A stretch of DNA of 64,000 nucleotides from Flavobacterium sp. (GTDB lineage Bacteria; Bacteroidota; Bacteroidia; Flavobacteriales; Flavobacteriaceae), in the NCBI GenBank assembly GCA_018401995.1, contig JAGYJR010000011.1, forward strand, positions 1 through 64,000. The letters are read 5' to 3'. A program made the position numbers and the translations under genes. How positions within the stretch are numbered: the first letter of the stretch is position 1; each line of letters begins with the position of its first letter. The notes below the pieces were generated by a model, which was not told the DNA's origin, ran no database searches, and saw only the letters and a program-made list of their open reading frames with translations. Shown piece by piece: positions 16,904 through 25,524 of the stretch.

Positions 16904-18148
16904 ATGAAATTATTTAATTGGGCCTACGAAATATTAAGAAACTTTGATTGCAACGAAACCTTCGCTGTTTATACCAATTTATTTATAAATATTGCGGTAT
17001 TAATTGTAGTTTCGTTCATTTTAGATTATATTTTTAAAAAGATTTTTATCATTATTTTGGCCATTTTTGCTGCTAAAACCAAATCAACTTTCGATGATTT
17101 TTTGGTTGCTAATAAAACAGCTAAATACATCGCGCATTTGGTTCCGTTGTTGTTTATTTACAAAACGGTTCCCATTATTTTACACGATTTTACGTATTGG
17201 GAAGGCATTTTTGAAAAAGGAGTTAAAATCTACATTATTATTCTTTCCCTTTGGATAACTCGAAGTGTTTTCAATGCATTAAAAGATTATCTAAAGGAAC
17301 AACCACGTTTTAGCGACAAGCCAATCGATAGTTACATTCAAGTAATTATGATTGTATTGTGGACATTTGGTATTACTTCATTCATCATGATTTTGTTTGA
17401 TACGAATGCTAAAACCTTATTCACCACTTTTGGAGCGATTTCGGCTTTAATTATTTTGATTTTCAAAGATACCATTCTTGGATTTGTGGCTAGTATTCAG
17501 GTTTCTGTGAATGATATGGTGCGAATTGGCGATTGGATTACTTCTGATAAATTTGGAGCTGATGGTGACGTAATCGAAATTAATCTGGCAACCGTTAAAG
17601 TGAGAAATTTTGACAATACTACAACAACAATTCCAACGTACAGTTTAATTACCGATAGTTTCAAAAACTGGCGTGGTATGCTAAAATCCGACGGAAGACG
17701 CATCAAACGTCATGTATTGATTAAAGCAAATTCTGTTCGTTTTATTGAAACGCATGAATTGGAAAAATTTAAAAAAATTCAACATTTGTCTCATTACATT
17801 GAACATCGTCAATCCGACATTGATAAATTCAACCAAAACAATAGTGTTGACAAGTCGGTTATTGTAAATGGTAGAAACTTGACGAACTTAGGTTTGTTCC
17901 GAAAATACATCAACCAATACCTTCAATCACATCCTGGAATTAATAAAGATATGATGCTGATGGTAAGACATTTACAACCAACAGAAAAAGGAATTCCTTT
18001 GGAAATTTATTGTTTTTCAAAAGACAAAATATGGGAAAACTACGAGCATATTATGGCTGATATTTTTGATCATATAATTGCTTCTGTATATCACTTCGAA
18101 CTCGAAATATTTGAATCACTTTCTAATCCTAAAAGTTTAAATAGTTAA
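16904..18148 (+). CDS. MscS-family mechanosensitive ion channel
   Basis: 414 residues with about five predicted N-terminal membrane helices. The MscS pore/beta-domain signature follows at about 185-235: a Gly/Ala-rich helix FGAISALIILIFKDTILGFVASIQ, then MVRIGDWI, VIEINLATVKVRNFDNTTTTIPT and the S-x-x-NWR-type SFKNWRGM. The long cytoplasmic C-terminus resembles the YbdG/MscM-like subgroup more than short MscS. It probably opens under membrane tension to release solutes. It begins immediately at the DUF3817 stop. Confidence 0.9.
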   Translation: MKLFNWAYEILRNFDCNETFAVYTNLFINIAVLIVVSFILDYIFKKIFIIILAIFAAKTKSTFDDFLVANKTAKYIAHLVPLLFIYKTVPIILHDFTYWEGIFEKGVKIYIIILSLWITRSVFNALKDYLKEQPRFSDKPIDSYIQVIMIVLWTFGITSFIMILFDTNAKTLFTTFGAISALIILIFKDTILGFVASIQVSVNDMVRIGDWITSDKFGADGDVIEINLATVKVRNFDNTTTTIPTYSLITDSFKNWRGMLKSDGRRIKRHVLIKANSVRFIETHELEKFKKIQHLSHYIEHRQSDIDKFNQNNSVDKSVIVNGRNLTNLGLFRKYINQYLQSHPGINKDMMLMVRHLQPTEKGIPLEIYCFSKDKIWENYEHIMADIFDHIIASVYHFELEIFESLSNPKSLNS

Positions 18149-18203
18149 ATTTATTTTTTAAGTTATATTTAAAATCTTACTTTTGTTAAAAAATTTAAAA
18201 AAA

Positions 18204-19463
18204 ATGAAGAAAATCTTATTTTTCACTGCCTTATTTTTTGCTCAATCTTCAGTAATTGCTCAAGAAACGGAAAATAATTCTACTATTACGCCTCAGTATA
18301 ACAGATGGTCTGTTGACATTAATGCAGGTTTAAGTAAACCTACAGCTCCTTTTTCAACAAACTACTATGCATCTAATACCAATTTTATTCATGGTGACAT
18401 AGGTGTACGTTATATGTTAAATCAGAAATTTGGTTTAAAAGTTGATTTTGGTATAGACTCTTTTAAAAACAAATCTGAAAGTTTTGAGTTCGAAGGAAAA
18501 TATTACAGAACAAATCTTCAAGGTGTAGTAAATTTAGGTAGAATTTTAAGTTTTGAGGATTGGACAAATACGATAAACTTACAAGCACACTCAGGAATTG
18601 GTTTTTCATTTATGACTAATGATCAATTTGATGGAAATGATGATATGACTAATTTTATTTTAGGTCTAACAGCTCAATTTAAATTATCAAATAGGGTTGC
18701 TCTAAATGCTGATTTCACAATGATTAATAACATTAATCAACAATATACCTTTGATGGATTTGAAGATCCAGCTGTTGCTCAAGACAGAGGTTTTAACAGT
18801 ACTCTTTATAATGCTTCTATTGGTTTATCTATATATCTTGGTAAAAACGATAAACATGCTGATTGGGATGTATCAAATCCAAGATTAGATGAACTTGAAA
18901 GAAGAGTAACCGAACTTGAAACTAAAATATTAGACACTGATGCTGATGGTGTTGCAGATTATTTAGATCTTGAACCTGATACAAAAGCTAATGCTGTAGT
19001 TGATACTAAAGGAAGAACAATCGTTGATTCTAATTCAAACAATATTGAAGATGTAATTGAATCTTATGTTGATGATAAAATTAAAAATGCTATCAATACT
19101 AATAAAAATGGTCAAAGTATAGAAGATTTAATTAATGAAGGTTATATTTCTATTTTCTTTGATTTAAATTCTACGAAACCAAGAATTGATACTACTAATG
19201 AAATTAGTTTTATTGTTCAATATTTAAAAAATAATCCAAATGCTTCTGTTGATATTATGGGTTATGCTGATGAAACTGGTAATTCAGATTACAACAAATC
19301 ACTATCTACTTCTAGAGCTAATTATATAAAAGATATTATAATTAAAGCTGGTATTAATGCTTCAAGACTAAATACTATCGGCCAAGGAGAAGATAACTCA
19401 GTAGATGTAAATTCAATTGAAGCAAGAAGTTTGGTTAGAAAAGTTACTTTTAAATTAAAGTAA
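18204..19463 (+). CDS. OmpA-family outer-membrane protein
   Basis: 419 residues from ATG 18204. A TTG at 18183 lies within the -7 box TACTTTTG (18178-18185) and cannot be the start. It has a signal peptide (MKKILFFTALFFAQSSVIAQ), an eight-strand-type beta-barrel region to about residue 215, a short coiled-coil segment (DELERRVTELETK), a DTDADGVADYLDLEPDT calcium-type repeat, and a C-terminal OmpA peptidoglycan-binding domain (MGYADETGNSDYN, LSTSRANYI, GQGEDNS). It probably anchors the outer membrane to the cell wall. It is monocistronic with a strong terminator. Confidence 0.92.
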   Translation: MKKILFFTALFFAQSSVIAQETENNSTITPQYNRWSVDINAGLSKPTAPFSTNYYASNTNFIHGDIGVRYMLNQKFGLKVDFGIDSFKNKSESFEFEGKYYRTNLQGVVNLGRILSFEDWTNTINLQAHSGIGFSFMTNDQFDGNDDMTNFILGLTAQFKLSNRVALNADFTMINNINQQYTFDGFEDPAVAQDRGFNSTLYNASIGLSIYLGKNDKHADWDVSNPRLDELERRVTELETKILDTDADGVADYLDLEPDTKANAVVDTKGRTIVDSNSNNIEDVIESYVDDKIKNAINTNKNGQSIEDLINEGYISIFFDLNSTKPRIDTTNEISFIVQYLKNNPNASVDIMGYADETGNSDYNKSLSTSRANYIKDIIIKAGINASRLNTIGQGEDNSVDVNSIEARSLVRKVTFKLK

Positions 19464-19491
19464 TTAACACCTTTCTCTTAATAACTTAAAG

Positions 19492-19523
19492 TAACCCTCA
19501 TTTTTTTGAGGGTTATTTTTTTT
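19492..19523 (+). terminator. Terminator after OmpA-family gene
   Basis: TAACCCTCA / TGAGGGTTA forms a perfect 9 bp stem around a T loop, followed by eight T residues. Confidence 0.88.
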
Positions 19524-19550
19524 AAATTTATATATTAAAATCGTAATACT

Positions 19551-19940
19551 ATGAAAACTAAAGATGAATCGTTATTAGAAATCAGAGGAGCTTCCATCGG
19601 TATAATTTCGGAAAATTCAAGTGCAGAAGAGAAATTTCAAAACCAAACCTTACGACCTATTTTAAAGTTTCAAAACGATTTGTTTTTGGAAGTGTTTAGA
19701 AATTATGCTACGAAACAAAAAGGTGTATTTTTTACGTTAAATCCCGATAAAAAGATGCAATACATTGAAAATGTTATTCAAAAAGACATCAAATTTAGAA
19801 ATTCGTTAAAAGGAATTATTATCGGACTTTTCACTATTTCTGAATACAAAGAATACATTCAAAATTCATCCAATTTAAACAAGCGCATGATGAATTTATT
19901 AGTTGAACGTTTGAAAAGTCAAGTTCAGTTATTGGAATAA
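19551..19940 (+). CDS. Uncharacterised Bacteroidota protein
   Basis: 129 residues, soluble and helical, with no signal peptide or membrane segment. Visible stretches are LLEIRGASIGIISENSSAEEKFQNQTLRP at the start (split here only by description) and a C-terminal helix ending in LVERLKSQVQLLE. I recall similar short conserved hypotheticals from Flavobacteria, but no function. It stands alone between the OmpA terminator and a gene with its own promoter. Coding use resembles the neighbours. Confidence 0.75.
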   Translation: MKTKDESLLEIRGASIGIISENSSAEEKFQNQTLRPILKFQNDLFLEVFRNYATKQKGVFFTLNPDKKMQYIENVIQKDIKFRNSLKGIIIGLFTISEYKEYIQNSSNLNKRMMNLLVERLKSQVQLLE

Positions 19941-19972
19941 ATAACTTTAACAAAAAAGTAACAGCAGCAGTT

Positions 19973-20003
19973 TTGCAAAATCATTAACAAAAATTTATTT
20001 TTG
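19973..20003 (+). promoter_or_regulatory. Promoter, TTG-N20-TATTTTTG, adjacent to start codon
   Basis: TTG at 19973-19975, 20 nt, TATTTTTG at 19996-20003. The -7 box ends 4 nt before the ATG at 20008, so the predicted transcript would begin at or within the start codon (leaderless), unless translation starts further in. Confidence 0.65.
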
Positions 20004-20007
20004 CTCC

Positions 20008-20397
20008 ATGAAATTGTATGCTATAGCTAAAAATAGTAGAATCCAGAAAGCCTTATGGTTGTTCATGGCTTGCTATTTTTTAAATAGTATTGTGGATGCT
20101 CCCAATGTGGATTTAAACATCCCAGTTGCGCCGTTTAATGAGCAAGAAACCATCATAGAATTGGTAGTTGAAAAAGTATTCGATTTTGGTGACGTAATTA
20201 CAGAAACCGATGATACGGACAACCAAGAACAAACTTCATTAAAGAAATTAAAATTGGAAGTTTACTTTCCCACATTAAAATTGGTTTTCCTTCAGCCACT
20301 CTACAATTTTAATACCAAAACCTTCTGTTATACGCATTCATTTGTAGAAAATCCTTTTTATACCATTTTTTCGCCACCTCCTGAATTGATTGTTTAA
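20008..20397 (+). CDS. Uncharacterised membrane-anchored or exported small protein
   Basis: 129 residues with a basic N-terminus, a hydrophobic stretch around residues 15-28 (ALWLFMACYFLNSIV) that could be a signal or anchor, an acidic middle (TETDDTDNQEQ), and a C-terminus ending IFSPPPELIV. I do not recognise a family. It lies 73 nt before the HAEPLYIDLIRDLGARKGE-motif protein and is probably co-transcribed with it. Another small exported protein ending in a Pro-rich tail precedes the metal-efflux operon at 37.6-38.0 kb; this may be coincidence. Confidence 0.65.
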   Translation: MKLYAIAKNSRIQKALWLFMACYFLNSIVDAPNVDLNIPVAPFNEQETIIELVVEKVFDFGDVITETDDTDNQEQTSLKKLKLEVYFPTLKLVFLQPLYNFNTKTFCYTHSFVENPFYTIFSPPPELIV

Positions 20398-20470
20398 TTT
20401 TTTCATTTATACTCTTATTTTCAATTCATTGTTTATAAGAGATTTGTTAATTTAAATCAATCATTACCCT

Positions 20471-21334
20471 ATGAATAATAATTTATTAGGCATTTTCATT
20501 TTTGCCTTATCATTGCATGTTTCAATAGTTTCTGCACAAGTTTATGAAGAAAATACGAACCAAATCAAAGACAGTTTATACATCAATACAGTTGAAAAAA
20601 AATCTGGTAAACCGAAAGTTTTACACGCCGAACCTTTGTATATCGATTTAATTCGAGATTTAGGAGCCCGAAAAGGCGAAAAAGAATGGAACGTGGGTTT
20701 AGGCTTAACGGATAACCAAAGTTTCGACGAATATTTGGCTTTAGTTGAATACGAATGGGCGCCAATAGACCGCTTAGGCTTAGAAGTAGAATTACCTTTT
20801 TCGTTCTATTATCCAGTAAACGGAAACCAAACGGCACCAAATAATCGTTTAAATAGCTTAAAATTAGCTGCTCAATACACCTTTTTGGTATCCGAAAAAG
20901 CGAATACTTCATTGGCATTGGGTTACATTCACGAGTTCGAATTGACTGATTTCAATAGTTATAATAGCGACCGATTTGTAACTGGAAACGTCTACAATCC
21001 ATTTTTTGTTGGTGCGAAGCGTTGGGGAAATAATTTTCACACTTTGGTTTATACTGGCCCTATGTTTTTTCATCATTTTGCCGATAATCAAACGCATACT
21101 TCTTGGCAAGTGAATAGTAATTTTCACTACATGATACCGGGAACGCGCAATTTTATTGGAGTAGAATTCAACAAAGAATTCCAAAAAGATGATTTTGATA
21201 TGACGATTCGCCCACAAATGCGATTAGAAGTCACCAAACAAATTATGATTGGTATCGTAACGGGAATTCCAATTGAAAGAGAAAACCAACGTTTCAGTTC
21301 GTTTTTACGTTTAATTTACGAACCCGGACATTAA
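20471..21334 (+). CDS. Uncharacterised exported beta-strand-rich protein with HAEPLYID motif
   Basis: 287 residues with a signal peptide (about residues 1-22, IFIFALSLHVSIVSAQ) and, after a short linker, the strongly patterned segment HAEPLYIDLIRDLGARKGE near residues 51-69, followed by WNVGLGLTD. The rest alternates aromatic, polar and hydrophobic residues like an outer-membrane barrel and ends near FSSFLRLIYEPGH. It fits a conserved Bacteroidota envelope family of unknown function. It follows the small exported protein at 20008 in the same direction. Confidence 0.72.
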   Translation: MNNNLLGIFIFALSLHVSIVSAQVYEENTNQIKDSLYINTVEKKSGKPKVLHAEPLYIDLIRDLGARKGEKEWNVGLGLTDNQSFDEYLALVEYEWAPIDRLGLEVELPFSFYYPVNGNQTAPNNRLNSLKLAAQYTFLVSEKANTSLALGYIHEFELTDFNSYNSDRFVTGNVYNPFFVGAKRWGNNFHTLVYTGPMFFHHFADNQTHTSWQVNSNFHYMIPGTRNFIGVEFNKEFQKDDFDMTIRPQMRLEVTKQIMIGIVTGIPIERENQRFSSFLRLIYEPGH

Positions 21335-21414
21335 TAAAATTCTCGCAAAGTCGCAGATTAGCAAAAGTTGGATTCGTCTTTCTTTGCTTCTTCGCGACTT
21401 TGTGAGCTATTTAT

Positions 21415-22080
21415 CTAATAAATCGATTCCCCATTTAAATCCGTACTCAAGACTTCGCTCATGTAATTAAAAAATGGTCGCATCGCTTGAAAAGTAGCTA
21501 AAACTTCATCTTGAAAATTGGTTGCCAAAACTTCCTTGTCCGAAAAACTTCGAGTGAGTAAATATTGTTTTTTACGAATCAAATCAATGGCTGGATGTGT
21601 TTTATCGAAACCTTTTGGAGCGGTTTTTAATTCATCGCCTTTTAGTTCGCCAAAGAATTTCTTGAAAGTAGCATCAGCTACAATCGTTCTAATTTCTTCA
21701 TCATCCATTTCAAATTCTTTACGAATGCGATGCAAATCAGCAGTATTAGGTTCCCAAAAACCACCACCAACAAAACTTCCACCAGGTTCAATATGTAGAT
21801 AGTAACCGCCGCGAAGCAAAGGTTTGGTTCGAGTAAAACCTACACTAAAATGATTTTTATAAGGTAATTTATTTTTTGAAAAACGCACATCGCGATAAAT
21901 TCTAAAAATCTGAATACGTTCGATTCTATCTATTTTACCCAATTGCTCGCCTACCGATGTAAAAAACGTTTTGGCTAATTTTTGTTCGGTTTCAAAAGCT
22001 TTTTTATGTTCCGCAAACCAGTCACGGTTGTTGTTTTCTTTGAGTTGGTTAAGAAAATTTAAGGTTGATTTGTTCATCAT
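21415..22080 (-). CDS. DUF2461 family protein
   Basis: 221 residues matching the DUF2461/TIGR02453 pattern: N-terminal LNFLNQLKENNNRDWFAEHKK (described, residues 8-28), KNKLPYKNHFSVGF near 73, GGYYLHIEPGGSFVGGGFW near 91-110, then TAPKGFDKTHPAIDLIRKK. It is a cytoplasmic protein of unknown biochemical role that is widespread in bacteria. It has no obvious operon partner. The short intergenic stretch before it (21335-21412) holds a small imperfect inverted repeat built on CGCAAAGTCGC / GCGACTTTGTG. Confidence 0.88.
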   Translation of the reverse strand: MMNKSTLNFLNQLKENNNRDWFAEHKKAFETEQKLAKTFFTSVGEQLGKIDRIERIQIFRIYRDVRFSKNKLPYKNHFSVGFTRTKPLLRGGYYLHIEPGGSFVGGGFWEPNTADLHRIRKEFEMDDEEIRTIVADATFKKFFGELKGDELKTAPKGFDKTHPAIDLIRKKQYLLTRSFSDKEVLATNFQDEVLATFQAMRPFFNYMSEVLSTDLNGESIY

Positions 22081-22199
22081 AATTTCACAATTTTGTCAAG
22101 CTGAACTTGTTTCAGCTTCTCTAATTTATCCACAGATTACATACTTTGAAAATCCTTTTAATCCTTCAATCCGTGGCAAAAATTTCTTTAAATAGTCTT

Positions 22200-22568
22200 C
22201 TATAAATCCATTAAGGTTTTACCGTGCGGACTTGGTTTTTCACTTTCGTCTAAATTTACCATGGTGATGTTATCAATGGTGATAATCGTTTCTTTGGTCA
22301 TCATGTTTCTTACCACACTTTTCAGTACTACGGATGAATTTCCAAATTTTGCCACATCAATACCAATTTCAACGATATCGCCTTGTTTGGCGGCACTCAT
22401 GAAATTGATTTCACTGATGAATTTGGTAACGACTTTTGGATTATTCAGTAAAACTATGGTAAATAAAGCGGCTTCCTCATCAATCCAAGCAATTAATTTT
22501 CCACCAAATAAAATGCCATTGGCATTCAAATCTTCCGGCTTAACCAGTTTGCGCGTATGAAATTGCAT
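22200..22568 (-). CDS. Acyl-CoA thioesterase, hotdog fold (YciA-like)
   Basis: 122 residues forming a single hotdog domain: N-terminal VKPEDLNANGILFGGKLIAWIDEEAA with the catalytic Asp (near residue 30), then FISEINFMSAAKQGDIVEIG and SSVVLKSVVRN. This matches cytoplasmic acyl-CoA hydrolases of the YciA/BACH type. The chain-length preference cannot be read. It is monocistronic on the minus strand, and the 1.3 kb degenerate region lies upstream of it. Confidence 0.87.
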   Translation of the reverse strand: MQFHTRKLVKPEDLNANGILFGGKLIAWIDEEAALFTIVLLNNPKVVTKFISEINFMSAAKQGDIVEIGIDVAKFGNSSVVLKSVVRNMMTKETIITIDNITMVNLDESEKPSPHGKTLMDL

Positions 22569-22665
22569 TTTTGTTTTAAAGGTAAGAATTTTTGGAGAAA
22601 TTTGGATATATTTGAGGTAATTAATAGTTATTTAATACAAGTCAAAATTTTATAAAATTAAAATT

Positions 22666-22927
22666 ATGAATATTATAGAACAAAGAGATAAATTATTTTT
22701 TTTAATTGGAGATACAATAGTTTCATTTCAGGGAATTGAATATCATATTACTGAATTTTTATATACTTTACTTGGATTAGATCATAAGGATATTTAGGTT
22801 TGAATCTATTGTTTTTAAATATTTTTTGAACAAAAAATTGGAAAATATAGTCTTAGGGTTAATATCCTTTTTGAATAATCTACATTTTTTATCTCATTTG
22901 ATGAAGGCGTTAGACATTTTTTTTTAA
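22666..22927 (+). pseudogene. Frameshifted remnant of a small uncharacterised protein
   Basis: An ATG at 22666 opens a 43-codon frame (MNIIEQRDKLFFLIGDTIVS..., then FQGIEYHITEFLYTLLGLD) that stops at 22797. The next frame is open from 22796 to a stop at 22927 and reads RFESIVFKYFLNKKLENIV and onward. The first half reads like a real protein N-terminus, which supports one gene broken by a frameshift. I do not know the family. A genuine 43-residue peptide is the alternative. Confidence 0.45.
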
Positions 22928-23163
22928 TATCATTTATCTCTTTTTTTGCTATTGAAAAATTAATAGTAAATTCATCAATTCTGTAAATCTATGTATGGCT
23001 TTTATATATGGTACGATCTTTTTGGACAATATATTAAATTCCATAAAGATCAAAGGTTCTTTTAATTGATGATCTATTTTCAAATTAAAAAAAAGGTTTT
23101 TGACTTTATTTTTTGTTAAGCAATTATAAAATATCCTATTTCAAATTATTCTCAATTATTATA

Positions 23164-23566
23164 ATGAAAAAAGACTTTAGTGAAAAATTTTAGAATATAT
23201 CAATAATTGGTATATTAGAAAAATGAAATTGCGTTTGTTTAAAAATTTAAAAAAAAAAATGAAAAGAAAAGTACTATTATTTTTTAAGTTAACATTGTGG
23301 GGGTCGATAATGATTTTATCGTTTACTGTTTATATGTGTTATTTCCTTTGTTTACTTTTAAATTTGAAAAAAAATTGTTTTTTTTTTACTTTATCTCATT
23401 TTTTATTTAAATTTTTTTGGCCTAGGAAGATTCTTTTTTTTATGTTTCAAAATTCAAAGAAAAATTTGAAAAGACAGTTTTATTTGTTGTATCATTTTGC
23501 TTCTTAATAGGTGTTTCAATCTTGTTTAACCTGAAAAATATCAACAAAATCGATGAAACCATTTGA
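23164..23566 (+). pseudogene. Frameshifted remnant of a membrane protein
   Basis: ATG 23164 begins MKKDFSEK. The next frame continues LEYINNWYIRKMKLRLFKNL and then a hydrophobic segment (VLLFFKLTLWGSIMILSFTVY). After at least one more shift, a third stretch reads EKFEKTVLFVVSFCFLIG and ends LKNINKIDETI at 23566. The shifts fall at A or T runs. Together they suggest a small protein with two or more membrane helices that has lost its frame. A 94-codon frame at 23223-23507 is part of this, not an independent gene. Confidence 0.45.
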
Positions 23567-23907
23567 GAATAATGTAAGTATAATAATATTTCTTTATAAA
23601 TTAAAATTAATTTTGGAAAGCTTGATTTTAAAACAGTAAGTTATAGTTTTGAAATAATTTATTTTTAATCATTTTTTAAAAAAAAGTCAATACTTTCATC
23701 ACTTTTTTGCTTTTAACTGCTTCTAAGTTTAAAATAATAATATTTTTTTTTTTCTAATTCTTATCAAAAATTTCATTAAATGAAAATAATACCACTAAAA
23801 TTTATCGTAGCAAAAATAAAAGGTTTAATAGTTTTAATGGATATTTTAAGCAAAAATTTATGTAATCAATATTACAACTCTTAACTTGATAAACTATTGA
23901 TCTTATT

Positions 23908-24517
23908 CTAATTAAAAATTATTTTCTCCCTTCCCTTCAAAACTTCCACAACATCCTTCAATTCAAAACCTTTGGCTTGCAATAAAATCAAATAGTGAAA
24001 CAATAAATCAGCACTTTCAGATAAGAACAAATCGTTGTTGTTGTCTTTGGCTTCAATAACTACTTCAACGGCTTCTTCTCCAACTTTTTGAGCTATTTTA
24101 TTCATTCCTTTTGCAAATAAAGAAGCGACATAACTTTTTTCGGAATCGGCATTTGCTTTGCGTGTTGCAATTGTTTTTTCTAATTTTGATAAAAATCCAA
24201 ATTCTTGATTATTAGCTTCTTGCCAACATGTATCTAAACCAGTATGGCAAGTTGGACCAACTGGTTTTACTTTTACTAAAAGCGTATCGTTATCGCAATC
24301 TTCTTTAATGGAAATCAGTTCTAAAAAGTTGCCACTCTCCTCGCCTTTTGTCCACAATCGGTTTTTAGTACGACTGAAGAAAGTTACTTTTTGTTGCTAA
24401 AGTTTGGTCTAACGCTTCTTGATTCATGTAGCCCAACATTAAGACGTTTTTGGTTTCATTGTCTTGAATAATGGCTGGGATTAAGTTGTCTGGAGTTTTA
24501 TTAAAATTTACTTTCAT
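23908..24517 (-). pseudogene. hisI: hisIE, phosphoribosyl-AMP cyclohydrolase/phosphoribosyl-ATP pyrophosphatase, frameshifted
   Basis: HisIE carries out two early steps of histidine synthesis (PR-ATP to PR-AMP, then ring opening). The start (ATG at 24517) reads MKVNFNKTPDNLIPAIIQDN and onward through MLGYMNQEALDQTLATK, then shifts frame at an A5 run (top strand T5, 24388-24392) and stops at 24365. The other frame continues as VTFFSRTKNRLWTKGEESG, with the metal/active-site region DCDNDTLLVKVKPVGPTCH, and the HisE domain runs to the end (EEAVEVVIEAKD). The net change is +1 (or -2). All other his genes are intact. It could be a true mutation, a sequencing error or recoding. Confidence 0.85.
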
Positions 24518-24538
24518 ATTTTATATTTTTTAATTTTT

Positions 24539-24667
24539 ACCACATAGAAACATAGGTTTTATTTTAACTAATTTTTAGTTGTACTTTTTAGCGGTTTACA
24601 TAGCTATGTTTTAAATGCAATGCTTTGATTTACTCTCTAAAATTGATTTTCTATGTTTCTATGTGGT
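24539..24667. repeat. Inverted-repeat element between hisF and hisIE
   Basis: Perfect 17 bp inverted ends, ACCACATAGAAACATAG (24539-24555) and CTATGTTTCTATGTGGT (24651-24667), enclose 95 bp that include the palindrome ACATAGCTATGT (24598-24609). No ORF lies inside. It looks like a MITE-like or other small dispersed repeat, inserted inside the his operon without breaking a gene. Confidence 0.65.
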
Positions 24668-24676
24668 TTAATCTCA

Positions 24677-25432
24677 TTATAATCTCACTGCAATATTTTG
24701 ATTTTTTAAAAACTGTTTCAATGCTGGAATTTCGATTTCTTGATAGTGAAAAACACTAGCAGCTAAAGCGGCATCTGCTTTCCCATTAATAAAAGTTTCA
24801 GCAAAATGCTCCATAGTACCCGCACCACCAGAAGCGATAATGGGAATATTTACGATTTCGGATAACTTGGCTAAGGCTTCATTAGCGAATCCGTTTTTGG
24901 TGCCGTCATTATTCATGGAAGTGAATAAAATTTCACCAGCACCCCGTTGCTCGACTTCTTTTGCCCAATCGAATAAATTCAATTCCGTAGGCACTTTTCC
25001 ACCAACCAAATGAACGATCCAATCACCATCTATTTGTTTGGCATCAATAGCCACAACTACACACTGACTTCCATATTTTGCTGCAATTTCATTAATTAAA
25101 TCAGGATTTTTAACGGCTGAAGAGTTAATAGAAATTTTATCCGCACCATTACGAAGCAATACATCTACATCTGCAACAGATGAAATACCACCACCAACCG
25201 TAAACGGAATGTTTATTGCAGCCGCGACTTTTCGAACCAAGTCGATTAAAGTAGCACGACGTTCTTCTGTTGCGGAAATATCAAGAAAAACAAGTTCATC
25301 TGCGCCAGTTTCAGCATATTTTTTTGCCAATTCTACAGGATCACCAGCATCTTTTAAATCCACAAAATTAACACCTTTAACGGTTCGTCCGTTTTTGATG
25401 TCTAAGCAGGGAATGATTCTTTTTGTTAACAT
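24677..25432 (-). CDS. hisF: Imidazole glycerol phosphate synthase cyclase subunit HisF
   Basis: 251 residues, a (beta/alpha)8 barrel with both phosphate-binding ends and the catalytic aspartates: [15 protein letters not shown] at the start (Asp11) and AIDAKQ near 130. Also visible are GGGISS near 81-86 and [11 protein letters not shown] near 201. With HisH it converts PRFAR and ammonia to imidazole glycerol phosphate and AICAR. Order hisA-hisF-hisIE is conserved. The stop lies 9 nt from the inverted-repeat element that separates it from hisIE. Confidence 0.96.
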   Translation of the reverse strand: MLTKRIIPCLDIKNGRTVKGVNFVDLKDAGDPVELAKKYAETGADELVFLDISATEERRATLIDLVRKVAAAINIPFTVGGGISSVADVDVLLRNGADKISINSSAVKNPDLINEIAAKYGSQCVVVAIDAKQIDGDWIVHLVGGKVPTELNLFDWAKEVEQRGAGEILFTSMNNDGTKNGFANEALAKLSEIVNIPIIASGGAGTMEHFAETFINGKADAALAASVFHYQEIEIPALKQFLKNQNIAVRL

Positions 25433-25476
25433 AATTTAGTGATAAGTGATTAGTAAATAGTGATTAGCTTAAAGAA

Positions 25477-25524
25477 CTTTTTACTTTTTACTTTTTACTT
25501 TTTACTTGTTACTTTTTACTTGTT
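25477..25524. repeat. Heptamer tandem repeat at the hisA end
   Basis: Seven near-tandem 7-bp units of CTTTTTA (four perfect, then CTTGTTA, CTTTTTA and CTTGTT) run across the hisF-hisA gap and into the last codons and stop of hisA (25516). It is a slippage-prone microsatellite; on the minus strand it reads TAAAAAG repeats. Confidence 0.75.

Larger units (their letters stand above)
22569..23907. other. AT-rich gene-poor stretch with decayed remnants
   Basis: 1.3 kb of very AT-rich DNA with long homopolymer T and A runs and no intact gene of normal length. It contains two frameshifted gene remnants on the plus strand (22666-22927 and 23164-23566). I see nothing recognisable in 23567-23907. The flanking genes are intact, so this looks like a local decay zone and not generally poor sequence. 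Confidence 0.6.

Noticed and set aside
18183..18203. TTG start for the OmpA-family protein
   Set aside because: It overlaps the -7 box TACTTTTG; ATG 18204 starts a clean signal peptide.
23223..23507. 94-codon plus-strand frame as an intact gene
   Set aside because: Very low complexity. Its two ends continue as sensible protein in other frames, so it is a piece of a broken gene.
25477..25524. CRISPR array
   Set aside because: Seven-bp units without spacers; it is a short tandem repeat.
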